DNA from: Pseudomonas sp. LS.1a
Lineage (GTDB): Bacteria; Pseudomonadota; Gammaproteobacteria; Pseudomonadales; Pseudomonadaceae
Direction of reading: 5' to 3'
Length of the DNA stretch: 64,000 nucleotides
NCBI RefSeq assembly: GCF_022533585.1
Contig: NZ_CP092827.1
Coordinates: forward strand, 1,962,001 to 2,026,000
Below, one piece after another: positions 1 to 8,847 of this stretch (its first letter is position 1; each line of letters begins with the position of its first letter). A program made the position numbers and the translations under genes. The notes below the pieces were generated by a model that was given only the letters and a program-made list of their open reading frames with translations, searched no databases and had not been told where the DNA came from.

Positions 1-804
1 CACCAGGCTGGCCATGTTCAGGTAGCGTTCGGCCTTGCCCAGGGCGCCGCCGATCTGCTGGTTGCCATCGCGGGTGTCGCGCAGGCGCTGGTTGGCGGCC
101 AGGTCTTTTTTCAGTGCCTCGCGGTACTGGACCAGCGCTTCGGCATCGCCGCGCCACAGGTCGCGGTAGGTGACCCGGCTACCCGGCTGGACCACGCCGG
201 TGGCTTGCAGGTCGGCCAGGTTCATCATTACCCGCGGGGTAAGGCTGTAGAAGTTGTTGGCGCGGTCCGGTTCGTAGGTCAGCACGCGGCTCATGCGCAG
301 GGTTTTCATGCCCACGTCGATGCTGTCGCCAACCTTCAGCCCCAGTGCCGCCAGCAGGCGCGGTTCGACCCATGCCTCGCCAGGTGCCGGGCCGCCGCCC
401 GGGGTTTCGGCGGCATAGGGCGCCGCGGCACTGCGCACTTGCCCGCGCAACGGGTAGGCGCCATCGGCAGCCTTGACGCTGGACAGCTGGATGCCGTTGT
501 CGCCGCCGACCACACTGGTGAATTCGACCACCTGGGCGTGGCGCAAGCCAAGCGCCTTGCCAGCCTCAATCTGCGGGTCGCGGGCCGGGGCGCTGCCCTG
601 CAGCACCAGGTCGGCACCGAGAAACTCGCTGGCGCGCAGTTGCATGGCGCCGTTGAGGCGGGCACCGAAATAGCCGATGGCAGTGCTGGCCGCGACTGCC
701 ACCAGCAGGGCGAAGAACAGCACGCGCACTTCGCTGGCGCGAATGTCGCGCAGCAGCTGGCGCAGGGCCAGGCCGCACAGGCGGGACAGCGGCATGTGGG
801 TCAT
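1..804 (-). CDS. ABC transporter permease, FtsX/YbbP family (3' end beyond the window)
   Basis: Reading leftward from an ATG at 804, the frame stays open to the window edge, giving about 268 N-terminal residues. A short cytoplasmic start (MTHMPLSRLCGLALRQLLRD) is followed by one hydrophobic helix (VLFFALLVAVAASTAIGYF) and a long extracytoplasmic MacB-type domain. The start overlaps the stop of the ATPase gene (ATGA at 801-804), so the two are translationally coupled. The YbbA/YbbP family is usually about 830 residues with further C-terminal helices; those would lie outside the window. Its location next to tesA is the conserved arrangement of this family. The transported substrate is unknown, although export of lipid-like or toxic compounds has been suggested for relatives. 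Confidence 0.85.
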   Translation of the reverse strand, partial: MTHMPLSRLCGLALRQLLRDIRASEVRVLFFALLVAVAASTAIGYFGARLNGAMQLRASEFLGADLVLQGSAPARDPQIEAGKALGLRHAQVVEFTSVVGGDNGIQLSSVKAADGAYPLRGQVRSAAAPYAAETPGGGPAPGEAWVEPRLLAALGLKVGDSIDVGMKTLRMSRVLTYEPDRANNFYSLTPRVMMNLADLQATGVVQPGSRVTYRDLWRGDAEALVQYREALKKDLAANQRLRDTRDGNQQIGGALGKAERYLNMASLV

Positions 805-1487
805 CAGGCCTCCACCGGGGCCACCAGGCGCCCCGCATCCAGGCGGATCTGGCGGCGGCAGCGCCGTGCCAGGCGCTCATCATGGGTAACCAGCACCAGG
901 GTGGTGCCGCGCTCCTTGTTCAGTTCGAACAACAGGTCACTGATGCGCTCGCCGGTGTGGCTGTCGAGGTTGCCGGTGGGCTCGTCGGCGAACAGCACTG
1001 CCGGTTGCGCGGCGAAGGCACGGGCAATGGCCACCCGTTGCTGTTCGCCGCCCGACAGCTGGCGCGGGGTGTGGCTCAGGCGCTTGCCCAGGCCAACCCG
1101 TTCAAGCAGGGTGCGCGCGTGTTCGCGGGCGTCGCGACGGCCGTCCAGCTCCAGCGGCAGCATGACGTTTTCCAGGGCGTTGAGGCTGTCGAGCAGCTGG
1201 AACGACTGGAACACGAAGCCCACATGTTCGGCGCGTACCCGCGCGCGCTGGTCTTCATCCAGTGGTCCCAGGTCGTGGCCAGCGAGGATGACCTTGCCGG
1301 CACTGGGCTGGTCTAGCCCGGCGAGCAGGCCGAGCAGGGTCGACTTGCCCGAGCCCGAGGCGCCGACGATGGCCAGGCTGTCGCCCTGGGCCAGGTCGAG
1401 GGACAACGCGTGCAGGATGGTCAGGTCACCTTCCGCGCTGGGGACCACTTTGCTAAGGTTCTGCGCAACGAGAATGCTGGGGCCCAT
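804..1487 (-). CDS. ABC transporter ATP-binding protein (YbbA/LolD-like)
   Basis: This is a 227-residue ATPase of the MacB/LolD class. Walker A (GASGSGKST), the signature LSGGEQQRVAIARAF, Walker B (VLFADEPTGNLD) and the switch His (VTHDE) are all present and in order. The start MGPSILVAQNLSK at 1487 gives the usual family length; longer upstream extensions would run into tesA on the other strand. It pairs with the downstream FtsX-type permease, overlapping it by 4 nt. Its start lies only 10 nt from the divergent tesA start, so both promoters must lie within the neighbouring genes or overlap. Confidence 0.93.
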   Translation of the reverse strand: MGPSILVAQNLSKVVPSAEGDLTILHALSLDLAQGDSLAIVGASGSGKSTLLGLLAGLDQPSAGKVILAGHDLGPLDEDQRARVRAEHVGFVFQSFQLLDSLNALENVMLPLELDGRRDAREHARTLLERVGLGKRLSHTPRQLSGGEQQRVAIARAFAAQPAVLFADEPTGNLDSHTGERISDLLFELNKERGTTLVLVTHDERLARRCRRQIRLDAGRLVAPVEA

Positions 1488-1497
1488 GGAGAATCCG

Positions 1498-2103
1498 ATG
1501 CGAGTGTGGTGGTTGAGTGCCGGTCTGGCCCTGTATTGCCTGGCGCAGAGCGCGGCGGCGGGAACACTGCTGATTGTCGGCGATAGTATCAGCGCCGGTT
1601 TTGGCCTGGATACCCGCCAGGGTTGGGTGTCCCTGTTGCAGACCCGCCTGCGGGACGAAGGTTTCGACGACAAAGTGGTCAATGCATCGATCAGTGGCGA
1701 CACCAGTGCAGGTGGCCAGGCGCGGTTGCCGGCGCTGCTTGCAGTGCACAAGCCGAGCCTGGTGGTGCTGGAATTGGGTGGCAACGATGGCCTGCGCGGG
1801 CAGCCGCCAGCGCAATTGCAACAAAATCTTGCTTCGATGATCGAGAGTGCGCGCAAGGCCGGTGCCAAGGTGGTGCTGCTGGGTATGCGCCTGCCACCCA
1901 ATTATGGCGTGCGCTACACCACCGCCTTCGCCCAGGTGTATGAACAGCTGGCGGCAGAAAAACAGGTGCCGTTGGTGCCGTTTTTCCTCGAGGGGGTAGG
2001 GGGCGTGCCTGAGTTGATGCAGGCCGATGGCATTCACCCGGCCCAGGCCGCCCAGCAACGCCTGCTGGAAAATGCCTGGCCGGCGATAAAACCCTTGCTG
2101 TGA
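1498..2103 (+). CDS. tesA: TesA, periplasmic arylesterase / acyl-CoA thioesterase I (SGNH hydrolase)
   Basis: A 201-residue GDSL/SGNH-family hydrolase acting in the periplasm on acyl thioesters and esters. The N-terminus (MRVWWLSAGLALYCLAQSAAA) is a Sec signal peptide. Block I is GDSISAG with Ser30 as nucleophile; the oxyanion Gly and Asn are in NASISGDTSAGG and GGNDGLRG; the C-terminal DGIHP supplies Asp177 and His180. I chose ATG 1498 because it gives a clean signal peptide. An in-frame ATG at 1486 would add four residues and overlap the divergent ATPase start. The length matches characterised TesA proteins. Confidence 0.95.
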   Translation: MRVWWLSAGLALYCLAQSAAAGTLLIVGDSISAGFGLDTRQGWVSLLQTRLRDEGFDDKVVNASISGDTSAGGQARLPALLAVHKPSLVVLELGGNDGLRGQPPAQLQQNLASMIESARKAGAKVVLLGMRLPPNYGVRYTTAFAQVYEQLAAEKQVPLVPFFLEGVGGVPELMQADGIHPAQAAQQRLLENAWPAIKPLL

Positions 2104-2161
2104 CGCTTTTAACGGCGCCGGCTTTCGGCTAATGTTGCGCCCCCCGTTTCGAGTGCCACCG

Positions 2162-2452
2162 ATGCCGCGCCCTGCCTGGTCCCTGTATGCCTACCAACTG
2201 ATCGAGCCCGATGAGCAGCTCGACCTGTTCGCCTGCCAGGAAGTCCGCGTCCATCTGGTGGCCCGCCAGCTCGAGCTGGGCGTGCCGGTCGACCGTACCC
2301 TGTGCGGTGGCCTGCTGCCGGCGCAACCGCGCTGGTCGGGGGTACCGCGCTCGATCTACCGCGACGGCCGCCTGTGCGACCTGTGCCGCGCCATCCTCGA
2401 TGCCCAGCGGCGCGGCATGCGCCCGGTGTGGCCGGAGCTGCAGGGCGGCTGA
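2162..2452 (+). CDS. conserved hypothetical protein, 96 aa
   Basis: This short frame lies between tesA and the L,D-transpeptidase gene, in line with both, and has pseudomonad codon use. The product is arginine-rich and contains two cysteines in a CDLC motif (RDGRLCDLCRAILDAQRRG) plus other isolated cysteines, so weak metal binding is possible. It has no signal peptide or membrane segment. The start is uncertain: neither ATG 2162 nor the in-frame ATG 2132 has a strong ribosome-binding site. I do not recognise a named family. It is probably a real lineage-specific gene, given the conserved context with tesA. Confidence 0.6.
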   Translation: MPRPAWSLYAYQLIEPDEQLDLFACQEVRVHLVARQLELGVPVDRTLCGGLLPAQPRWSGVPRSIYRDGRLCDLCRAILDAQRRGMRPVWPELQGG

Positions 2453-2563
2453 ACGCCACGCCTTTCATCATCTGAAACGCTTGCATGGCGCCAATGCCTC
2501 CCGCTTGCATCGGCGCGGGTGTACAATCGATTCTCTTGACCCACCTTTCGAAGGATTTACCGG

Positions 2564-3541
2564 ATGTTGCCGCGCTTTCCTGCCGTCACCCGTAGCCTGT
2601 CCCTGGCCGCCCTGCTGGTAGCAGGCCCCGCTGCTGCGCTGGAGCTGCCACTGCCACCCCCCGGTGAAGACATCATCGGCCAGGTGCAGGTGATCAAGGC
2701 AAAGTACGAGGACACGTTCGCCGATATCGGCACTGCCAACGACCTCGGCTACCTGGAAATGATCGCCGCCAACCCGGGCGTAGACCCATGGCTGCCAGGT
2801 GCGGGCACCGAGATTGTCCTGCCGACCCGCTATATCCTGCCGCCGGGCCCGCGTGAGGGCATCGTCATCAACCTGGCCGAATACCGCATGTACTACTTCC
2901 CGAAAGGGCAGAACGTGGTGCATACCTTCCCGCTGGGCATTGGCCGTGAAGGCTGGGGTTCGCCGATCGCCAACACCAAGATTACCGCCAAGACGCCGAA
3001 CCCGACCTGGACCCCGCCAGCGTCGATCCGCAAAGAGCATGCGGCGGACGGTGACATCCTGCCGAGCGTGGTGCCGGCCGGGCCGGACAACCCGCTGGGG
3101 CCGTTCAAGTTCACTCTCGGGGTGCCGGGCTACCTGATCCACGGCTCGAACAAAAAGTTCGGCATCGGCATGCGTACCAGCCACGGTTGCTTCCGCATGC
3201 TCAACAACAACGTGCTGGAGCTGTCGAAGATGGTGCCGGTGGGTACGCCGGTGCGCATCATCAACGAGCCCTACAAGTTCGGTATCAGTGGCGGCAAGGT
3301 CTATCTGGAGGCGCACACGCCGCTGGACGACCAGGGTAATCCGTCAGTGGTCGACAAACATACCGCTGTTATCAACGCCTTGCTCAAACGTGAAGACCTG
3401 GCCAATAACCTACGCATGAACTGGGATATGGTGCGTGACGTGGTTGCGGCAGAAGATGGCATGCCGGTGGAAATTGCCGTGCCGACCGCAAGCCAGGGTG
3501 GCGCACCGATGGTTTCGAGCATTCCGCCCGAACTGCAGTAG
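2564..3541 (+). CDS. L,D-transpeptidase (YkuD/ErfK/YbiS family), periplasmic
   Basis: A 325-residue periplasmic peptidoglycan enzyme that forms 3-3 crosslinks or attaches lipoproteins to the wall. A signal peptide (about residues 1-25) is followed by a LysM-like segment (about 45-92, ending VLPTRYILP) and a YkuD catalytic domain. The signature HGSN (His193) and SHGCFRM (catalytic Cys209) are intact. It is followed by its own intrinsic terminator. Immediately downstream, on the other strand, is oprI, whose product in enterobacteria and relatives is the kind of lipoprotein these enzymes can anchor. That this enzyme attaches OprI is only an inference from adjacency. Confidence 0.93.
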   Translation: MLPRFPAVTRSLSLAALLVAGPAAALELPLPPPGEDIIGQVQVIKAKYEDTFADIGTANDLGYLEMIAANPGVDPWLPGAGTEIVLPTRYILPPGPREGIVINLAEYRMYYFPKGQNVVHTFPLGIGREGWGSPIANTKITAKTPNPTWTPPASIRKEHAADGDILPSVVPAGPDNPLGPFKFTLGVPGYLIHGSNKKFGIGMRTSHGCFRMLNNNVLELSKMVPVGTPVRIINEPYKFGISGGKVYLEAHTPLDDQGNPSVVDKHTAVINALLKREDLANNLRMNWDMVRDVVAAEDGMPVEIAVPTASQGGAPMVSSIPPELQ

Positions 3542-3560
3542 GGTTTTTGCGACGCATCAG

Positions 3561-3585
3561 GGCCTGCCTTAGTGCAGGCCTTTTT
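3561..3585 (+). terminator. intrinsic terminator of the L,D-transpeptidase gene
   Basis: A 7-bp G+C-rich stem (ggcctgc 3561-3567 with gcaggcc 3574-3580), a 6-nt loop and a TTTTT tract lie 20 nt after the stop codon. Confidence 0.85.
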
Positions 3586-3622
3586 GTTTCTGTCTGGCGT
3601 GTTTGCCTTGTGCGCGGGCAAT

Positions 3623-3650
3623 AAAAAAGCCGACCCACAAGTGGGTCGGC
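3623..3650 (-). terminator. intrinsic terminator of oprI
   Basis: On the minus strand a stem formed by 3629-3638 and 3641-3650 (gccgacccac / gtgggtcggc) is followed by a run of six U (A3623-3628 on the plus strand). It sits just after the oprI stop codon, as expected for a very abundant short mRNA. Confidence 0.88.
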
Positions 3651-3673
3651 TCCATAACAATCCGTGAGGACTA

Positions 3674-3925
3674 TTACTTGCGGCTGGCTTTGTCCAGCAT
3701 ACGCAGAGCGCGCTCGTTGGCTTCGTCAGCGGTCTGCTGAGCCTTCTGAGCGGCTGCCAGTGCGTCATCAGCCTTACGGTAGGCTTCGTCAGCACGAGCT
3801 TGAGCGCGAGCTGCTGCGTCTTCAGTCGCAGTCAGACGAGCTTCGGTTTCTTTGGATACGCTGCTGCAACCGGTAGCCAGAACTGCGGCCAGAGCCAGAG
3901 CAGAGAATTTCAGAACGTTGTTCAT
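3674..3925 (-). CDS. oprI: OprI, major outer-membrane lipoprotein (Lpp/Braun-like)
   Basis: An 83-residue lipoprotein. The signal peptide ends in the lipobox LATGC, with Cys20 as the lipidated residue, followed by a long Ala-rich heptad coiled coil ([20 protein letters not shown] and onward) and a C-terminal ...DKASRK with a terminal Lys suited to peptidoglycan linkage. Length and sequence match OprI of fluorescent pseudomonads. The gene is monocistronic, with its own promoter and terminator. A purine-rich ribosome-binding region (AAGGGGAA) precedes the ATG at 3925. Confidence 0.97.
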   Translation of the reverse strand: MNNVLKFSALALAAVLATGCSSVSKETEARLTATEDAAARAQARADEAYRKADDALAAAQKAQQTADEANERALRMLDKASRK

Positions 3926-3992
3926 CGTGTTCCCCTTCAAGGACTTTCTATTAAATAGCCATCTCTCGGAAAAGAGAAACTGGCCGGCGTAC

Positions 3993-4020
3993 ATAGTACC
4001 CATTACTTGTAGTAAGTAAA
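3993..4020 (-). promoter_or_regulatory. candidate sigma-70 promoter of oprI
   Basis: On the minus strand TTTACT (plus strand 4015-4020) and TACTAT (3993-3998) are 16 nt apart, each matching 4 of 6 consensus bases. Transcription would begin about 65 nt upstream of the oprI ATG. This is a pattern match only. Confidence 0.45.
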
Positions 4021-4431
4021 CTGACTAAGCGCAAGAACTGCAAAAAAAATGTTGCTTGACGCCTTTCCGACAAGATTTGCGACACGTCTGTGAAAAAAAC
4101 GTACAGGGATCGCAAGCGATTGTAGTACAGGAACTTTTTTGCTGAACTAACGGTGACTTTAACTGTCCTTCAGCGTCTTAGCCCTAGTACATCCGGTGGC
4201 TGCTTGCGTGCAAGCAAGAGTCGCTCTGGCTGCGTTTCCGCCCTTTTTAACCGCCACCACCTTGAGCAATCCCGCCTGCGGCGCCTACTATCTTGTGAGT
4301 GCCAGAGGATCCGAACGATTGCAATCGTCCAGTGGTCGAAGGGGGCAACAGGTGGCGTAGAGGATTCTGTGCCGGATAAACCACCATCGGTTAAGGTATG
4401 GGTCTGCCGAGAAGACCTGCGAGGAGTAGTG
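4021..4431. other. gene-free stretch with three short palindromes
   Basis: No convincing coding frame lies in this stretch between the oprI promoter and the GNAT gene. It is less G+C-rich than its surroundings. It contains the inverted repeats atcgc-aa-gcgat (4109-4120), tgcttgc-gt-gcaagca (4201-4216, perfect) and the perfect 14-bp palindrome acgattgcaatcgt (4315-4328). These could be operators or parts of an RNA; I cannot assign a function. Confidence 0.5.
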
Positions 4432-4713
4432 ATGAGCGAAGCGCTGACCATCCACCATGACCAGGCCGGTCATCAGTTCGAGACCAACGTGGACGGTCAT
4501 CGTGCCTATCTGACGTACATGGATCTGGGTAAGCAGACGCTGGACATCTATCGCACCTTCGTACCCAACGCCCTGCGAGGCCGCGGGATTGCTGCCGCCC
4601 TGACCGAGCGGGCCCTGGAGTACGCAGAGCAGATGGGCTACACGGTGATTCCGTCCTGCTCGTATGTGGAGCGCTACATGGAGCGCCAGCAGCGGCATTC
4701 GAGCAAGGTTTGA
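4432..4713 (+). CDS. GNAT-family N-acetyltransferase, short YjdJ type
   Basis: This is a 93-residue minimal GNAT domain of the N-acetyltransferase class 2 (YjdJ/GTLF3B) type. The acetyl-CoA-binding loop is PNALRGRGIAAALTERALEYA and the C-terminal strand is YTVIPSCSYVERYM, both typical of this subfamily. GAGGAG lies just before ATG 4432, which sets the start; longer upstream frames lack support. Family members are thought to modify small molecules or proteins, but the substrate is unknown. The gene is probably monocistronic and ends in the large hairpin at 4727-4786. Confidence 0.85.
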   Translation: MSEALTIHHDQAGHQFETNVDGHRAYLTYMDLGKQTLDIYRTFVPNALRGRGIAAALTERALEYAEQMGYTVIPSCSYVERYMERQQRHSSKV

Positions 4714-4720
4714 TTCTGTA

Positions 4721-4790
4721 AAAAAAGCGGGGCCGCTTCGCACCCCATCGCCGGCTTGCCGGCGATGGGGTGCGAAGCGGCCCCGCTTTC
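4721..4790. terminator. bidirectional terminator: perfect 29-bp hairpin between convergent genes
   Basis: Arms 4727-4755 and 4758-4786 are perfectly complementary over 29 bp, with only two bases between them. The structure is flanked by AAAAAA (4721-4726) and TTTC, so it can terminate the GNAT gene and the convergent DAHP synthase gene. Its core cggcttgccggcgatggg recurs at 44889-44906, so it also belongs to a dispersed repeat family. Confidence 0.85.
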
Positions 4791-4795
4791 TTGTA

Positions 4796-5872
4796 TCAGC
4801 CGCGCTTGCGCTGCGGCAGCACATCCTTCAGCTTGGCGCGCATGCTGCGCAGGGTCTTCTCGGTAGCCGACCAGTCGATGCAGGCATCGGTGATCGACAC
4901 GCCATACTGCAGCTCGTCCAGATTCTTCGGAATCGACTGGCAGCCCCAGTTCAGGTGGCTCTCGACCATCAGGCCGATGATCGACTGGTTGCCTTCGAGG
5001 ATCTGGTTGGCGACGTTCTCCATTACCAGCGGTTGCAGGGCCGGGTCCTTGTTGGAGTTGGCGTGGCTGCAGTCGACCATGATGTTGGCCTTGATCCTGG
5101 CCTTGGCCAGGTCCTGTTCACAGAGGGCGACGCTGACCGAGTCGTAGTTCGGCTTGCCGTTGCCGCCGCGCAGTACCACGTGGCCGTACGGGTTGCCCTT
5201 GGTGGTGACGATCGACACGCCGCCTTCCTGGTTGATGCCGAGGAAGCGGTGCGGCTTGGACACCGACTGCAGGGCGTTGATGGCAACGGTCAGGCCGCCG
5301 TCGGTGCCGTTCTTGAAGCCGACTGCCGAGGACAGGCCCGAAGCCATCTCGCGGTGGGTCTGCGATTCGGTGGTGCGGGCGCCGATGGCCGACCAGCTGA
5401 TCAGGTCTTGCAGGTACTGCGGGGAAATCGGGTCGAGCGCTTCGGTGGCGGTCGGCAGGCCCATTTCGGCCAGGTCCAGCAGCAACTTGCGGCCGATGTG
5501 CAGGCCATCCTGGATCTTGAACGAGTCATCCAGGTACGGGTCGTTGATCAGGCCTTTCCAGCCGACGGTGGTGCGCGGTTTTTCGAAATACACGCGCATG
5601 ACCAGGTACAGCGTGTCGGACACTTCCTCGGCCAGCACTTTCAGGCGCTCGGCGTACTCGTGGGCGGCCTTGATGTCGTGGATCGAGCAAGGGCCGACCA
5701 CGACGAACAGGCGATGGTCCTTGCCGTCGAGAATATTGCGCACCACTTCACGGCCGGCAGTCACGGTCTGCAGGGCCTTGGCGCTGAGGGGGATTTCCTT
5801 CTTGAGCTGATCGGGGGTGATCAGGGTCTCGTTGGAGGCAACGTTCAAGTCATCGATCGGTAAATCAGCCAT
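4796..5872 (-). CDS. aroF: 3-deoxy-7-phosphoheptulonate (DAHP) synthase, class I
   Basis: A 358-residue first enzyme of the shikimate pathway, condensing phosphoenolpyruvate and erythrose 4-phosphate. It belongs to the AroFGH class: GPCSIHD, RVYFEKPRTTVGWKG, ATEALDPISPQY, GARTTESQTHR and the metal-binding VDCSHANSNKD are all present. The length agrees with class I enzymes. ATG 5872 is the family start (MADLPIDDLNV). I cannot tell from sequence alone which aromatic amino acid inhibits it, so the choice among aroF, aroG and aroH symbols is by custom. No attenuator or leader peptide is evident upstream. Confidence 0.95.
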   Translation of the reverse strand: MADLPIDDLNVASNETLITPDQLKKEIPLSAKALQTVTAGREVVRNILDGKDHRLFVVVGPCSIHDIKAAHEYAERLKVLAEEVSDTLYLVMRVYFEKPRTTVGWKGLINDPYLDDSFKIQDGLHIGRKLLLDLAEMGLPTATEALDPISPQYLQDLISWSAIGARTTESQTHREMASGLSSAVGFKNGTDGGLTVAINALQSVSKPHRFLGINQEGGVSIVTTKGNPYGHVVLRGGNGKPNYDSVSVALCEQDLAKARIKANIMVDCSHANSNKDPALQPLVMENVANQILEGNQSIIGLMVESHLNWGCQSIPKNLDELQYGVSITDACIDWSATEKTLRSMRAKLKDVLPQRKRG

Positions 5873-6103
5873 CGTGTTACTCGTCAGGTCACGGGTGCCG
5901 GCCGCCAACTATCCCCGTGCGGCCCAGCAGCAAGAATAATCGCAGCGGGGAGCCGAACCTTAGCGCGTTACAGGTGGCGCGACAATGGGCCAGGCCCAGT
6001 CCGTGTGGGGTTTTTCCGAGATGGCAGGTGTTTGCCGCGCATGGGCTGCCCAGCGCTGCACAACCTGTGTAAAAAGAGGGCTGACTTTTACCTGGAGATC
6101 GGC

Positions 6104-7051
6104 ATGCATCCGCACACACCACGTATCGGCATCATTGGCAGTGGCGCCATCGGCGGCTTCTATGGGTTGATGCTGGCCCGGGCCGGCTTCGATGTGCATT
6201 TCCTGTTGCGCAGCGAGTACGAGGTTGTCCGCGAGCAAGGGTTGGCGCTGGACAGTGCCGTTCACGGCACCTTGCAAATGAAGGTGCAGGCCTATGCCAG
6301 TGCCGCCGACATGCCGCCCTGCGACTGGCTGCTGGTAGGGGCCAAGGCTACCAGCAATGACCAGTTGGCGCCGCTGATCGTGCAGGTGGCCGCGCCGGGC
6401 GCCAAGGTGGTACTGCTGCAGAACGGCCTGGGCGTGGAGGAGCAGTTGCGCCCCGCCTTGCGCAGTGACATGCACCTGCTTGGCGGCCTGTGTTTCATCT
6501 GCGTCAACCGCCAGGCGCCCGGCGTGATCCGCCACCAGGCCCTGGGCGCGGTCAACCTCGGTTACCACAGCGGGCCGGCCAGGGATGGCGGTGTCGCGCT
6601 GGTCAATGAAGGCGCGGGGTTGTTCCAGGCCGCGGGCATCGACTCCCAGGCCATGCCCGACCTGGCCCAGGCACGCTGGCAGAAGCTGGTGTGGAACGTG
6701 CCCTACAACGGCCTGTCGGTGCTGCTCGGCGCCAGTACCACGCCGCTGATGGCCGACAGCCATAGTCGCGCCCTTGTCCAGGCCTTGATGGCCGAGGTGG
6801 TGCAGGGCGCGGCGGCGTGTGGCCATGTGTTGGCCGAGGGGTATGCCGAGCACCTGTTCCAGGTGACCGAGCGCATGCCCGACTACTGGCCCAGCATGTA
6901 CCACGACCATGTCCACAAGCGCCCGCTGGAGCTGCAGGCCATCTATGCCGAGCCGTTGGCGCAGGCGCGTGCGGCAGGCTGCCACTTGCCGCGAATGGAA
7001 ATGCTGTACCAGGCGCTGGCCTTTATCGACCGCGGCAAGCAGCCCCGCTAA
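6104..7051 (+). CDS. putative 2-dehydropantoate 2-reductase (PanE/ApbA family)
   Basis: A 315-residue NADP-dependent reductase. The N-terminal Rossmann fold starts with IGIIGSGAIGGFYG, followed by the ketopantoate reductase core (LLVGAKATSNDQL, VLLQNGLGVEEQL). The ApbA C-terminal domain has the KLVWNVPYNGLSVLL motif, including the conserved Lys and Asn. ATG 6104 is preceded by GGAGATC. Pseudomonads carry several PanE paralogues, so ketopantoate reduction for pantothenate synthesis is plausible but not certain. The gene stands alone, between divergent aroF and the downstream stress protein gene. Confidence 0.85.
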   Translation: MHPHTPRIGIIGSGAIGGFYGLMLARAGFDVHFLLRSEYEVVREQGLALDSAVHGTLQMKVQAYASAADMPPCDWLLVGAKATSNDQLAPLIVQVAAPGAKVVLLQNGLGVEEQLRPALRSDMHLLGGLCFICVNRQAPGVIRHQALGAVNLGYHSGPARDGGVALVNEGAGLFQAAGIDSQAMPDLAQARWQKLVWNVPYNGLSVLLGASTTPLMADSHSRALVQALMAEVVQGAAACGHVLAEGYAEHLFQVTERMPDYWPSMYHDHVHKRPLELQAIYAEPLAQARAAGCHLPRMEMLYQALAFIDRGKQPR

Positions 7052-7175
7052 GGGGGGCGTTGGCCTCGCCGGGGCTCTGCAGCCCGCGGCAGCAGCACGC
7101 CGGACGGCAAAGCGCGTGTCCGGCGCGCTGCTAAGCTGAAGCTTGCTCTGCCGCAGTGGCAGTCGAGGAGGTCGA

Positions 7176-7673
7176 ATGATCCACTCCATGCTGTACGCCA
7201 CCGACCTCGGTGTCTACGCCCCTTTTGTCATGCAACACGCGCTGGCGCTGGCGCGCACATTCGGCGCCGAGTTGTATGTGATCCACGCGGTAGAACCCAT
7301 GGGTCAGTTCGCTGAATCCCTCCTGCAAAGCTACCTTGATGAACAGACGCTCGACCAGCTGCACAGCCAAGGGGTGAACACGGTGATGGCCAATATCGAG
7401 CAGCGCGTGCTGGAAAACTTTCGAGACGAGCTGGGCGAGGAGGCCGACCTGGCGGTGATCAGGGCCGTGCGGGTGCGTCAGGGCGACCCGGCGCAGGTGA
7501 TCCTCGAGCAGGCGCAGCGGCTGAGTGTCGACTTGCTGATTTTCGGTAGCCACAGTGCCGGCGCCGGCGTGGATGTGCCATTGGGGCGCACGGCGGTGCG
7601 GCTGCTGCAGCTGTCGCCGGTGCCGGTGTACATGGTGCCGCTGGCGCAGCATTTGGGGCGTAGGAAAGCATGA
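7176..7673 (+). CDS. universal stress protein (UspA family)
   Basis: A single Usp domain of 165 residues: MLYATDLG at the start, and an ATP-binding type C-terminal motif (LLIFGSHSAGAGVDVPLGRTAVRLLQLSPVPVYMV), with the G-2x-G-9x-G(S/T) motif partly degenerate. A strong GAGGAGGTC ribosome-binding site precedes ATG 7176. Such proteins act in the cytoplasm under stress or stationary phase; the specific role is unknown. Confidence 0.9.
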   Translation: MIHSMLYATDLGVYAPFVMQHALALARTFGAELYVIHAVEPMGQFAESLLQSYLDEQTLDQLHSQGVNTVMANIEQRVLENFRDELGEEADLAVIRAVRVRQGDPAQVILEQAQRLSVDLLIFGSHSAGAGVDVPLGRTAVRLLQLSPVPVYMVPLAQHLGRRKA

Positions 7674-7713
7674 AGATAGCCGTAGGCTATTTCCGGGGGT
7701 ATGTAACAAAATA

Positions 7714-7735
7714 GTTCTAGATTTATTTCCAGAAC
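7714..7735. promoter_or_regulatory. inverted repeat in the cysB promoter region, candidate operator
   Basis: gttctaga (7714-7721) and tccagaac (7728-7735) form an inverted repeat with 7 of 8 positions matching and a 6-nt spacer. It lies in a markedly A+T-rich stretch about 65-90 nt upstream of the cysB ATG. LysR-type regulators commonly autoregulate from such sites, so CysB binding is a reasonable guess. Confidence 0.4.
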
Positions 7736-7741
7736 CACTAA

Positions 7742-8776
<1,035 letters not shown>

Positions 8777-8802
8777 TCAAGAAATATTGGGGGCCTCACG
8801 GC

Positions 8803-8832
8803 CCCTGTGGGAGCGGGTGAACCCGCTCCAAC
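8803..8832. repeat. single REP element
   Basis: cctgtgggagcgggtgaacccgctcc is one hairpin unit of the P. putida-type REP family, without a partner. It lies between the convergent cysB and cysH genes, just after a gggcc-tcac-ggccc hairpin (8791-8804) that may help to terminate cysB. Confidence 0.8.
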
Positions 8833-8847
8833 AACGGCCCCAGTCGT

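Noticed and set aside
205..1497. A plus-strand extension that would fuse 431 residues to the N-terminus of TesA
   Set aside because: The extension is antisense to the ABC permease and ATPase, has no domain, and would bury the TesA signal peptide.
7099..7126. A G+C-rich hairpin (cgccggac...gtccggcg) before the universal stress protein gene, as a terminator
   Set aside because: No thymine tract follows on either strand, so termination cannot be claimed.
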